A stretch of 64,000 nt of DNA, from contig OY970235.1 of assembly GCA_963714145.1 (NCBI GenBank), positions 9,858,001 to 9,922,000 on the forward strand. Direction: 5' to 3'. The stretch comes from JBBWZH01 sp035544115 (lineage in GTDB: Bacteria > Actinomycetota > Actinomycetes > Mycobacteriales > CADCTP01). A program made the position numbers and the translations under genes. The notes beneath the pieces are model-generated. The model was not told the origin of the DNA and searched no databases. It saw only the letters and a list, made by a program, of their open reading frames with translations. This document shows positions 31,861 to 41,114 of this stretch, piece by piece (within the stretch, counting starts at the first letter, position 1; every line of letters begins with the position of its first letter).

Positions 31861-32337
31861 TCAGTTGGGCAGCAGGTGCACGTTGTCGATCGCGACCGTC
31901 CACCTGCCGTGCTCGCGGACCAGCGTCTGGGTGAACGCGAAGTGCGCGTCGACGTTGTCGGCCGGCCGGATGTAGTGCGCGTCCGCCACCGCGATGCCCG
32001 AGCTGCAGCCGTACACCGTCTCGGACTGGATCGTGTACGTCCACGTCCAGCCCGGCCGGGCGAAGGCGGCCCGCGCGCTGACCATGATCGCGTCCCGGCC
32101 GTAGGTTGCGGTGCCGTCCTGCCAGAAGATCATCCGCGGGTTGAGGATCGCCTCGTACCGGGCCGCGTCCTTGGCGTTGTATGCCTCGTTGTCCTCGCGG
32201 ACGGCCGCGTGGAACTCCTGCTGGCAGTGCCGGAGCTGCCGGCTCTCGGTGCTGGCCGAGGCCACCGCGGGTGCGGCGACGCCGGTGCCTACGGCCAGGG
32301 CGAGCCCGGCCAGCGCGGCAACGTACCTCTTGCGCAT
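31861..32337 (-). CDS. Secreted SnoaL/SgcJ-like NTF2-fold protein
   Basis: A 158-residue protein from ATG 32337, preceded by GAGGAGAAC. The signal peptide covers residues 1-30 (RKRYVAALAGLALAVGTGVA, cleavage near ASA). The mature part has the NTF2-like pattern: a helix HCQQEFHAAVREDNEAYNAK, DAARYEAILNPRMIFWQDGT, YGRDAIMVSARAAFARPGW, then beta strands TIQSETVYGCSSGIAVADAH, AFTQTLVREHGRWTVAIDNV. Two Cys are placed for a disulfide. SnoaL/SgcJ/EcaC-type proteins include cyclases and ketosteroid-isomerase-like proteins; secreted versions have no assigned function. The gene converges on the SARP gene. Confidence 0.82.
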   Translation of the reverse strand: MRKRYVAALAGLALAVGTGVAAPAVASASTESRQLRHCQQEFHAAVREDNEAYNAKDAARYEAILNPRMIFWQDGTATYGRDAIMVSARAAFARPGWTWTYTIQSETVYGCSSGIAVADAHYIRPADNVDAHFAFTQTLVREHGRWTVAIDNVHLLPN

Positions 32338-32459
32338 GTTCTCTCCTCGGGTCGATGTCTGCTCGGCTCGACCCTGCCGGCCGCCGCTCCCCGATCTGTC
32401 CCCATCCGGTTCCCGGCCGCTCCCCGCCGGCCGGCGGGCTCGTCGGCGGCGCCGGCCGG

Positions 32460-35400
32460 TCAGCGCTCGGCGAGGATCCAGGACCACCGGTACCGGCCGG
32501 CGGCGAGGCGGTACCGCGGCAGCGTGTCCGGGCCGCAGGACGCCGTGCCGAGGCCGCGGTGCGCGGCGTCCAGGTGCACGACGCATTCCGGTCGCGGGGC
32601 GAGCTCGTCGTGGTGGGTGGCGGCGGCGAGGTCCGCGGCGGGGTAGCGGGTGACGCTGACCTGGCGCGGCTGGTCGAGGTGGACGGCGATCCCGGCGCCA
32701 CCGTCGCCGGTCAGCGTGAACCAGCGCACGCCGTGCCGGCCGCCGCTCTCCTGCGGTCGCACGTACGGCGTGAACAGCGCGTCCACGCCGGCGCGGTAGC
32801 GGCCGACCGGGGCGCCCGCGCAGCGGTCGGGATACGTCTCCCACGGCCCCGGACCGAACCACTCGACCCGGTCGAGGCCGGCCACCGCAGTGAACACGGA
32901 GCCGACCCGGGCCACGTCGACCAGCCCGTCCGGCAGCAGCACCTCCTCGGCGACCAGGACGGCCACCCGTCCGTCCACAAGGGACAGCGGCTGGACCACC
33001 TGGCGGTGCGGCACGGCGCCGGCGGCGGTGCGGTACTCGGCCTGGACGGTGATCCGGTCGCCGTCCCGGTCGACGCCGAGCAGCGTCCGGGCCGGCTCGG
33101 GCAGCCCCTGCGCCCGCCACCGGGCCGCCAGGCCGCCGATCCGGTCGTTGTCGGTCGGCGCCCGCCACAGGCTGAGCACCGGCGGCTCGGCCAGCATCGG
33201 GTGCCGGAGCAGCCCGGCGGCGTCGACCTCGATCGCGGTGGCGCGACCGGCCCGCGGACCGGTCGCGCCAGCCGCGCCGCCGGCGGCGCGGGCCGGCAGG
33301 TCGCGGGTGTCCGGGCGGAGTTGCACCTGCGGGCTGCCCACGGTGCTGCCGCGCGGCGCCCAGCGCTCGTCGGCCGCGGTGGACAGCCGCAGGGTGAGCC
33401 AGACCGGGGCGCCCGGCGGCACGGCGGCCAGCAGGTCGGTCGGCACCGGCACGGTGGTCTGCCCGCCGGGCGGCAGTTCCGGCAGCCGCGCCGGCGCGGT
33501 GCGTTCCGTCCCGGTGCCGTCGTCGACCAGCACCGCCCACTCGCCGGCCAGCCAGCCGAGGTCCCGGAAGTGCTGCCGGTTGTGCAGCCGGACCCGGCCG
33601 GGTCCGGCAGCACCGGCCGGGTCGGCAGCACCGGCCGGGCCGGCTGGGTCGAGCCACATCCGCACCGGTGCGGCGATCTCCCGGTGGGTGTACATGGCCG
33701 GCTTCGGCGTGCGGTCCGGAAACACCATCCCGTCGATGCAGAACGGGCCGTCGTTGGGACGGTCGCCGAAGTCGCCGCCGTAGGCCCAGCGGTAGCCCGG
33801 CGCGGTGGCGCCGGCCGAGTAACTCCCGGCCGGCCCGGCCGGCTGTCCACTGTCGACCCGCTGCAGCAGGCCGTGGTCCCAGAACTCCCAGATGAAGCCG
33901 CCCTGCAGGCCCGGGGTCGACTCGATCGCGTCCCAGTAGTCGGCCAGCGTGCCGTTGCTGTTGCCCATCGCGTGCGAGTACTCGCAGAGGATCAGCGGCT
34001 TGGTCTGCCGCCCGGAGCGGGCGTAGCCGAGGATGTCCTCGATCGAGGCGTACATCGGGCAGAGGATGTCGCTGGTGGTCCGGCCGGCATACCAGTCGTC
34101 CCGGTCGGCCGCCTCGTACTGGACCGGCCGGGTCGGGTCGTAGCCGCGCAGCCAGCCGGCGGCAGCTTCGTGGTTGGCGCCGTAGTCACTCTCGTTGCCC
34201 AGCGACCAGATGATGACGCTCGGATGGTTCTTGTCCCGGCGGGCCAGCCGGGACACCCGGTCGAGGAACGCCGCGAGGTAGGCCGGGTGGTCGGCCAGTT
34301 CGTGCGCGTAGGCGTGGCTCTCGATGTTCGCCTCGTCCACTATGTACAGACCGAGTTCGTCGGCCAGGTCGAGCAGTGCCGGGTCGTTCGGGTAGTGCGA
34401 CGTGCGCACCGCGTCGAAGCCGAACCGCTTGATCGTGACCAGGTCGGCGCGCATGTCGGCGACCGAGACCACCCGGCCGGTGCGCGGGTGGAAGTCGTGC
34501 CGGTTGATGCCGTGCAGGTAGACCCGGACGCCGTTGACGAGCAGGTCGGGCCCGGCGACCTCGACCTGGCGGAACCCGATCCGGTACCGCGCCTGGTCCA
34601 CCACCCCGCCGGCCGGATCGTGCAGCCGGACGGCGAGGTCGTGGCAGTGCGGGGTCTCCGCCGACCACGGCCGCACGCCCGGCACCGCCGCGGCCAACCG
34701 GACCCGGCCGTGCCAGCCGGACACCCGCTCGGCCGCGGCGGCGGCAGCCTCGAACCCGGCATCGACCGGTACGTCGAGGTCGCCGGCCAGCTCGGCGGAG
34801 ACCCGCCAACCGGCCGGCAGGTCACCGTCCACATGCGAGACGTAGGCGTCCACCCGCAACTCGCCGGTGGCCGTCCCGTCCACGGCGAGGTAGCCCGGGC
34901 CGTCCGCGCGGCGGGCCAGCCCGGCCACGACGTGCACGTCGGACAGGTACAGCCGGCCGGTGCTGTAGAGGAACACCGGCCGGGTGATGCCGGCGTGCCA
35001 CCACTGGTCCTGGTCCTCCAGGAACGTCGCGTCCGACCACTTGACCACGGTCAGCCGGATACTGCAGCGCTCGCCCGGCCGGACCGCCGCGGTCACGTCG
35101 AACTCGCTGGCCAGGTGCGAGTCCTTGCCGACGCCGAGGTCCACGCCGGCGACCCGCACCAGCACCACGCTCTCCGCCGCGCCGACGTGCAGGATGACGC
35201 GGCGGCCGGCCCAGTCGGCCGGCACGTCCACGTCCCGCTCGTAGACACCGGTCGGGTTGGCGGCCGGCGGGTGCGGCGGGCGGTCCGGCCAGGGCATCCG
35301 TACGTTTGTGTACTGTGGACGGTCGCCGGCCGCCGACATGGTCCAGCAGCCGGGCACATCCGCCGCGCCCCAGTCGTCGGTCAGCGGCGCGTCCGGCCCG

Positions 35401-35552
35401 GGCAGCAACTGGAAGCGCCAGCGCCCGTCCAGTGGCAGCGTGCTCCCGGTGCCGGCCCGGGGCACCGCGTGCATGGGCAGCCGGCGCCAGCTGGTGAGCT
35501 CCGGGGCGTCCCAGGGCCGCGGCGGCAGGCCCGGCGCCGGCGGGCGGGTCAT
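32460..35552 (-). CDS. GH2 beta-galactosidase (LacZ-type, five-domain)
   Basis: A 1030-residue protein whose ATG 35552 overlaps the stop of the GH38 gene (ATGA). The layout is the LacZ one: jelly-roll (RPQYTNVRMPWPDRPPHPPA), two Ig-like domains around the TIM barrel, and the Bgal small-chain domain at the end (RVEWFGPGPWETYPDR, GGRHGVRWFTLTG). The barrel shows NGVRVYLHGINRHDFHP, acid/base Glu454 in IIWSLGNESDYGANHE and nucleophile Glu524 in LILCEYSHAMGNSNG. No signal peptide is present, so it acts in the cytoplasm on imported oligosaccharides. Together with GH38, GH4 and the ABC importer it suggests removal of terminal beta-galactose from a complex glycan. Confidence 0.93.
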   Translation of the reverse strand: MTRPPAPGLPPRPWDAPELTSWRRLPMHAVPRAGTGSTLPLDGRWRFQLLPGPDAPLTDDWGAADVPGCWTMSAAGDRPQYTNVRMPWPDRPPHPPAANPTGVYERDVDVPADWAGRRVILHVGAAESVVLVRVAGVDLGVGKDSHLASEFDVTAAVRPGERCSIRLTVVKWSDATFLEDQDQWWHAGITRPVFLYSTGRLYLSDVHVVAGLARRADGPGYLAVDGTATGELRVDAYVSHVDGDLPAGWRVSAELAGDLDVPVDAGFEAAAAAAERVSGWHGRVRLAAAVPGVRPWSAETPHCHDLAVRLHDPAGGVVDQARYRIGFRQVEVAGPDLLVNGVRVYLHGINRHDFHPRTGRVVSVADMRADLVTIKRFGFDAVRTSHYPNDPALLDLADELGLYIVDEANIESHAYAHELADHPAYLAAFLDRVSRLARRDKNHPSVIIWSLGNESDYGANHEAAAGWLRGYDPTRPVQYEAADRDDWYAGRTTSDILCPMYASIEDILGYARSGRQTKPLILCEYSHAMGNSNGTLADYWDAIESTPGLQGGFIWEFWDHGLLQRVDSGQPAGPAGSYSAGATAPGYRWAYGGDFGDRPNDGPFCIDGMVFPDRTPKPAMYTHREIAAPVRMWLDPAGPAGAADPAGAAGPGRVRLHNRQHFRDLGWLAGEWAVLVDDGTGTERTAPARLPELPPGGQTTVPVPTDLLAAVPPGAPVWLTLRLSTAADERWAPRGSTVGSPQVQLRPDTRDLPARAAGGAAGATGPRAGRATAIEVDAAGLLRHPMLAEPPVLSLWRAPTDNDRIGGLAARWRAQGLPEPARTLLGVDRDGDRITVQAEYRTAAGAVPHRQVVQPLSLVDGRVAVLVAEEVLLPDGLVDVARVGSVFTAVAGLDRVEWFGPGPWETYPDRCAGAPVGRYRAGVDALFTPYVRPQESGGRHGVRWFTLTGDGGAGIAVHLDQPRQVSVTRYPAADLAAATHHDELAPRPECVVHLDAAHRGLGTASCGPDTLPRYRLAAGRYRWSWILAER

Positions 35553-38500
35553 CCGCGGCGCAGCCGCAACGTCAGGATCTGGAACGGGCGCAGCCGGATC
35601 GGGATCCCGCCGTCCGCGCCGACCGGAAGCGCGCCGGCCGGCTGCCCGGTAGCCGCCGCGACGTCCGGCCCGGCCGGCGACCCGGATGGTGGCCCCGGCG
35701 GTGGCTCGGCCGGCCGGCTGATCGGGGCCGGCCGCGGTTCGGCGCTGCCCGGCGGGCCGGGCAGCGGGCGCTCCAGCAGGTCGACCACCTCGGCGCCCGC
35801 CACTGGAAAGCCGGCGCGCAGCCGGGTGTCGGCCCGCCCACCGAGCGACTCGTAGAGCCGGATGACGACGTCGCCGGACCGGTCCTCGGCCAGCTTGACC
35901 GCCTCGATGACGACGGCCGGATCCGCGACGGCCACCAGCGGCGGCGGCACCGGCCCGGCGGCACCCGGCCCGACCCGCAGCGGCAGGTTCAGCGCGTAGC
36001 CGGCGGCGACCGCGTCGGCGATGGTCGCCCCGGGCAGCAGCGCGTAGGTCATCCGGTGCCGACCCTGGTCCGCCTCCGGGTCCGGGCAGCGCGGCGCCCG
36101 GAGCAGGCTGAGCCGCACGGTCGTGGTGGTGCCGCCGTCGGCCCGGGTGCCGCGGCTCGCGTCGTAGCCGTAAGTGGCGTCGTTGATCAGCCCGACGCCG
36201 TAGCCGGGCTCGCCTACGTGCACCCAGCGGTGGCAGCACAGCTCGAACCGGGCCGCCTCCCAGCTGGTGTTGGTGTGCGTGGGCCGGAACACGTGCCCGA
36301 ACTGGATCTCGGCGGCGGTCCGGTCGGCGTGCACGTCGAGCGGGAACAGCGCCTTGAGCAGCTTCTCGGTCTCGTGCCAGTCGAACTCGGTCTCGATCTC
36401 CACCAGCCGGCTGCCGGCCCGCACCCGCACGGTCTGCACCACTGTGGACGCTCCGAAGGACCGCGCGATCCGGACGGCGCCGACCAGCGGTCCACTGTCG
36501 ACGGTGGTCTGCCCGGTCAGCTCGGTGAGGTCGGTGTACTGCCGCCGGTAGTGCCGGTCGATGTCCCAGGCGTCCCACTCGTTGGGCAGGTCGGTGTGCA
36601 GCCGCAGCAGGTTGCCGGCGCCACCTGGCGGCAGCACGTCCCGGCCGGCGACCAGGTCGCGCACCGAGGTGAGCAGGCCGTCAGTCGTCCAACTCCACCC
36701 GGACCAGGCCGTTGTCCAGCACCCGGCCGCCACCGGTCACCGCCACCGTGACCGGGGCCGGCAGCGGCCCGGCCGGCTGGCCCAGCCGGCCGACCCCGGA
36801 TGCCGGCACGGCGGCGAACACCGCGCTGCCGCCGTCCGCGAGCGGCTGCCCGTAAGCGCCGGCCCCGAACCCGGCCGGCAGGGTGAGCACCTCGGCCCGG
36901 TCGACCGGCCCGGCATTGAACAGCCACGGCCCGGCCGCGCCGGCACTGGCCGCCGGGCCGGCGGCCGGCGCGGCCGCCGCGGCCAGCGCGGCGGTTGCCG
37001 CGGCGATGACGGCTGTCAGTTCGGCGGCCAGCAGGGCGTAGCTCGCCTCCGCCTCGCGGTGCACCCAGGCGATCGAGCTGCCGGGCAGGATGTCGTGGAA
37101 CTGGTTCAGCAGCACGGCCTTCCAGAGCCGGTCCAGCCGCTCGTAGGGGTAGTCGTATCCACTGTGGACGGCCGCGGTGGTGGCCCAGAGCTCGGCCTCG
37201 CGGAGCAGGTGCTCGCTGCGGCGGTTGCCGGCCTTGGTGCGGGCCTGGCTGGTGTAGGTGCCGCGGTGCAGTTCCAGGTACAGCTCACCGACCCAGACCG
37301 GCGCGTCCGGGTACTCGGCCGCGGCGGCCCGGAAGAACGCGTCCGGACCTTCGAGCTCGACCTTGGCCGAGCCCTCCAGGTCTGCGCAGCCGGCGGGCCC
37401 GCTCGAGCATCTCCCGGGTCGGCCCGCCGCCGCCGTCGCCGTGGCCGAACGGCACCAGCGACCGGCGTGCCCCGGCCCTTCTCCGCGTAGTTGCGCACCG
37501 CGTGCGCCAGCTCGGCCCCGGCCAGCTCGGCGTTGTAGGTGTCCACCGGCGGGAAGTGGGTGAACACCTGGCTGCCGTCGATGCCCTCCCACCAGAACGT
37601 GTGGTGCGGGAACGCGTTGGTCTGGTTCCAGGACAGCTTCTGGGTCAGGAACCACTCCATCCCGGCCAGCCGGGCCAGCTGCGGGAAGGCGGCGGTGTAG
37701 CCGAACGAGTCGGGCAGCCACACGCCGGCGCAGTCCACGCCGAACTCCGTCGGCGAAGAACCGCTTGCCGATGCACGAGCTGGCGGGCCAGCGCCTCACC
37801 GCCGGGCAGGTTGCCGTCCGCCTCCACCCACATGCCGCCGACCGGGATCCACTGCCCGGCCTTGACCGCGTCCTGGATGCGCCGGTAGATCTCCGGGTAG
37901 CGGTCGGCGACCCAGGCGTACTGCTGCGCCTGCGAGCAGGCGAACACGAACTCCGGGTAGTCCGCGGCGAGCGCGGTGACGTTGGCGAAGGTGCGGGCGG
38001 TCTTGCGGACGGTCTCCCGCAGCGGCCACAGCCAGGCGCTGTCGATGTGCGCGTGCCCCACCGCGGACAGCGTGTGCGCGCTGGCATGCGCGGGCCGGGA
38101 CAGCGCGCCGGCCAGCCGGGCGCGGGCGGCCGCGGCCGAGCCGGCGATGTCGGCGTGATCCAACGCGTCCAGCGCCGATTCCAGCGCGCGCAGCAGCTCG
38201 TGCCGCCGCGGGTCCGATGTGGACAGCTCGCGCATCAGCTCACCGGCCACCTCGAGATCCAGCAGCAGGTGCCAGACCGGCTCGGCCAGCACAGCCAGCT
38301 CGGCCCGGGCCATCCGGTACAGCGGGTCCGGCGGCGCGGTGGCCTTGTCGCCGAGCGGGGTGGGCCGGAAGCCGCCGGCCAGGATGTCCGGGTTGGCTGC
38401 GGCCTCCAGCAGCAGGTAGACCCGCTCGCCGCCGCGGGCCGGGTTCGCCACCGGGACGTACTGGTTGCGCGGCGCGATGCCCTTCACCGGCTGGCCGGTC

Positions 38501-38829
38501 GCGTCGTAGACCAGCGCCTCGGCCTGGTTGCCGGGCCAGTCGCCGACGAAGCCGAGGTCGAATACCGCCTCCACCCGGCGGCCGGCCCACGCGGCCGGGA
38601 TCGTGCCGGTGCCCCGGAACCAGCTCGTCGACCAGGGCCGGCCCCAGCGCTCGCCGACCTGGAACGGCTGGTAGGTCGCGCCGAGCGCCGCGGCGACCGG
38701 CACCGGCTCGTCCGGCACCGGCCAGACGGCCAGCTCCAGCGGTTCGGTCGCGGCGTAGACGGCCGGCCGGATCAGCTGCTCGACGGCCCGGTCGAGGCGG
38801 CCCTCCACCAGCCGGCGGTCGTCGTGCAT
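35549..38829 (-). pseudogene. GH38 alpha-mannosidase, interrupted by five single-base insertions
   Basis: Read across frames, this is a complete GH38 enzyme of about 1090 residues starting at ATG 38829 (GAGGGGGC upstream). The N-terminal domain is MHDDRRLVEGRLDRAVEQLI to LLLEAAANPDILAGGFRPTP. The catalytic barrel has TLSAVGHAHIDSAWLWPLRE, the zinc-site HxHxD-type motif, and the nucleophile region VWLPDSFGYTAAFPQLA; middle and C-terminal domains end in PFQILTLRLRRG. Continuity is broken near 37771, 37748, 37466, 37385 and 36684, and removing one base at each restores the conserved frame. All domains survive intact between breaks, so sequencing error is at least as likely as decay. The family releases alpha-mannose from N-glycan-like substrates. 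It is coupled to GH2 downstream. Confidence 0.85.
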
Positions 38830-38928
38830 GGTGCCCCCTCGGGTTCCGGTGCTCGGGTGCCGGCGTCCGGCCGGGCAGGGCGGCCGGGGACGCTGACCCA
38901 GGCCGGTTTCAGCCCGGCCGGGGCCGGC

Positions 38929-40272
38929 TCAGGGCCGCAGGTAGGCCAGTTCGGGAATGCCGCGCTGGTAGCCGTCCAGCAGCCGGCGGGCCACGGTGAC
39001 CGAGTCGACCAGCGGGTGGATGGCCAGCGCGCGCAGTGCCGCGCTGCGGGCGCCGGTGGTGGCGGCCTCGATCACGGCCCGCTCGACCGCCTTGACCGCG
39101 CACACCAGCCCGACCGCGTGGTCGGGCAGCGCGCCGACCGCGATCGGGCGCGCGCCGTTCGCGTCGACGTGGCAGGGCACCTCGACCACGGCGTCCCGGT
39201 CGAGCACGTCCAGGGTGCCCCGGTTGCGCACGTTGAGGATCAGCGTGGTCCGCTCGTCCAGCGCGATCGCCCGCATCAGCGCGAGCGCGACCTGCTCGTA
39301 GCCACCGGTGTCCAGATCGGACAGGGTGCGGCCGGCGGCACCCACCGCCTCCCGATCGTCTGCCATATAGGTGGTTTCGCGCTCCTGCCGGGTGGCATCC
39401 CAGACGACCAGCGGCGAGCCGGTCGAGGATTCGACCGGCTCGTAGAACCGGCGCTGCTGGGTGAGCAGGAACGCGCCGCGGGTCCGCCCGCCGCTGCGGG
39501 CGGCGCCGACCGCCTCCCGCGTCGAGTAGTAGTAGTGCAGGTACTCGTTCGGCACCGCGCCGAGCGCGCGCAGCCAGTCGGCGCCGAACAGGCGCCCTTC
39601 CTCGAACGAGGTGACCGCCGCGTCGTCGGCCAGCAGTCGCGGCAGCTCGTCCCGGCCGTCCACCAGCACCGCCCGCAGCCAGCCGAGGTGGTTCAGGCCG
39701 GCGTAGTCGAACCAGGCCCGGTCGGGGTCCACGCCGAGCGCGCCGGCCACCCGCCGGCCGAGCCCGCCCGGCGAGTCGCAGATGCCGATCACCCGGTCAC
39801 CGAGGTGTGCCGACATCGCTTCGGTCACCATCCCGGCCGGGTTGGTGAAGTTGATGACCCAGGCGTCCGGGGCGAGCGCGGCCACCCGGCGGGCCAGCCG
39901 GACGGCGACCGGCACGGTCCGCAGGCCGTACGAGACGCCGCCGGCGCCCACCGTCTCCTGCCCCAGCACGCCCTCGTCCAGCGCCACCCGCTCGTCCACG
40001 ACCCGCCCGGGGAGCCCGCCGACCCGGATCGCGGAGAAGACGAAGTCGGCGCCGGTGAGCGCCTCGTCGAGGTCCAGGCTGGCGGTGACCGCCGGCGCGC
40101 CGGGCACGCCGGCGGCCTGTTCCTTGAGCACCGCGCCGATCGTGTCCAGCCGGGACGCGTCGAGGTCGTGCAGCGTCACCTGGCTGATCCGGCTGTCGGC
40201 GCCGTCCGCCAGCAGCGCCCGGTAGATCAGCGGGACCCGGAACCCGCCGCCGCCGAGGATGGTCAGCTTCAT
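38929..40272 (-). CDS. GH4-family NAD-dependent glycosidase (6-phospho-beta-glucosidase-like)
   Basis: A 447-residue protein; ATG 40272 overlaps the DeoR-gene stop (ATGA). KLTILGGGGFRVPLIYRALL is the NAD-binding Rossmann start, and VTLHDLDASRLDTI follows. NFTNPAGMVTEAMSAH, the metal-site Cys in GICDSPGGLGRRV, and YAGLNHLGWLRAV (metal-site His) are GH4 signatures; the GLNHLGW form is typical of the 6-phospho-beta-glucosidase branch. The enzymes use NAD and a divalent metal in an unusual redox-elimination mechanism. No PTS genes are nearby; a PfkB kinase and an ABC importer are, which is an odd pairing for a phospho-glycosidase. The substrate may therefore differ. Cytoplasmic. Confidence 0.9.
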   Translation of the reverse strand: MKLTILGGGGFRVPLIYRALLADGADSRISQVTLHDLDASRLDTIGAVLKEQAAGVPGAPAVTASLDLDEALTGADFVFSAIRVGGLPGRVVDERVALDEGVLGQETVGAGGVSYGLRTVPVAVRLARRVAALAPDAWVINFTNPAGMVTEAMSAHLGDRVIGICDSPGGLGRRVAGALGVDPDRAWFDYAGLNHLGWLRAVLVDGRDELPRLLADDAAVTSFEEGRLFGADWLRALGAVPNEYLHYYYSTREAVGAARSGGRTRGAFLLTQQRRFYEPVESSTGSPLVVWDATRQERETTYMADDREAVGAAGRTLSDLDTGGYEQVALALMRAIALDERTTLILNVRNRGTLDVLDRDAVVEVPCHVDANGARPIAVGALPDHAVGLVCAVKAVERAVIEAATTGARSAALRALAIHPLVDSVTVARRLLDGYQRGIPELAYLRP

Positions 40273-41033
40273 ACCTCGATCACCTCCACGCCCACCTCGC
40301 GCAGTGCCGCCCCCGCCTTGCCGTCCACCGGTGCGTTGGTGACCACCAGGTCCAACTCGTCCGGCCCGCACACCCGGGCGATCCCGGTGCCCGGAAACTT
40401 CCCGATATCGGCAACCAGTACGACCTGGTCGCTGGCCGCGATCATGGCCCGTTTCACCGGCACCTGGACGACGGTGGTGTCCATCACCTGACCGTCCGGG
40501 CGCACCCCGCTGGTGCTCAGGATCAGCCGGTCGGCCCGCACCTGCCGGAGGTTGTCCTCGGTGAGGTAACCGATCAGCGAGCGGTAGTCCCGGCGGACCA
40601 GCCCGCCGAGCAGCATGAGCTGGATGTTGCGCTCGTCCTGCAGTTCCTCGTAGACGGCCAGGTTGGTGGTGATCACGGTCAGCGAGCGGCCGCGCAGGTG
40701 CCGGGCCACCCGGTGCGCGGTGGTGCCGACGTCGATCAGCAGCGACTCGCCGTCCCGCACCAGTTCGGCACACCGGGCCGCGACCGCGTCCTTCTCCGCC
40801 ACCCGGACGGCCGCGACATCGGCGAACGGATCGTCCTCGCCGAACACCGGTGCGGCACCGCCGTAGACCCGCTTCAGCAGGCCCTCCTGCTCCATCTGCA
40901 CCAGGTCGCGGCGGATCGTGGCCTGGCTGACATCCAGTTGCGCGGAGAGGGCCGTGACGGTGGCCGGCCCGGCCGAGCGGAGGGTTCTCAAGATCACCTC
41001 ATGGCGTCGCTCCGGCAGCATGCCAGAGACCAT
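40269..41033 (-). CDS. DeoR/GlpR-family sugar-phosphate-responsive repressor
   Basis: About 254 residues. ATG 41033 (MVSGMLPERRHEVILRTLRS) is preferred; ATG 41021 and an upstream TTG are alternatives. The DeoR helix-turn-helix lies at about residues 8-60 (VTALSAQLDVSQATIRRDLV, QMEQEGLLKRVYGGAAPVFG). The C-terminal DeoRC sensor domain has SLLIDVGTTAHRVARHLRGR, TVITTNLAVYEELQDERNIQ and LLGGLVRRDYRSLIG. Such repressors answer to phosphorylated sugars, which fits the divergent PfkB kinase. It is first in the DeoR-GH4-GH38-GH2 run and faces a perfect 18-bp inverted repeat that is the obvious operator candidate. Confidence 0.92.
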   Translation of the reverse strand: MVSGMLPERRHEVILRTLRSAGPATVTALSAQLDVSQATIRRDLVQMEQEGLLKRVYGGAAPVFGEDDPFADVAAVRVAEKDAVAARCAELVRDGESLLIDVGTTAHRVARHLRGRSLTVITTNLAVYEELQDERNIQLMLLGGLVRRDYRSLIGYLTEDNLRQVRADRLILSTSGVRPDGQVMDTTVVQVPVKRAMIAASDQVVLVADIGKFPGTGIARVCGPDELDLVVTNAPVDGKAGAALREVGVEVIEV

Positions 41034-41052
41034 ACATTCCAAAGTCAGTCAT

Positions 41053-41098
41053 CTCCATGCTCGACTCTGATTGACTCTTGTCAGAGTCGAGCATGGAG
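41053..41098. promoter_or_regulatory. Perfect 18-bp inverted repeat in the deoR/pfkB divergent promoter region
   Basis: CTCCATGCTCGACTCTGA (41053-41070) is exactly complementary to TCAGAGTCGAGCATGGAG (41081-41098), with TTGACTCTTG between. TTGACT (41071-41076) could be a -35 element for the plus strand, and TCTGA/TCAGA cores border the loop. The element lies 17 bases before the kinase start and 20 before the regulator start. It may be the DeoR operator, an RNA hairpin in both leaders, or both. Confidence 0.8.
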
Positions 41099-41114
41099 GT
41101 GCAAGATTCCGCGC

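Noticed and set aside
29167..32337. Antibiotic biosynthetic cluster around the SARP regulator
   Set aside because: No PKS, NRPS, terpene or tailoring genes are adjacent; the single SnoaL-like gene carries a signal peptide.
32181..35855. Long plus-strand open frame (about 1220 codons)
   Set aside because: Antisense shadow of the GH2 beta-galactosidase, with no recognisable domain and biased composition.
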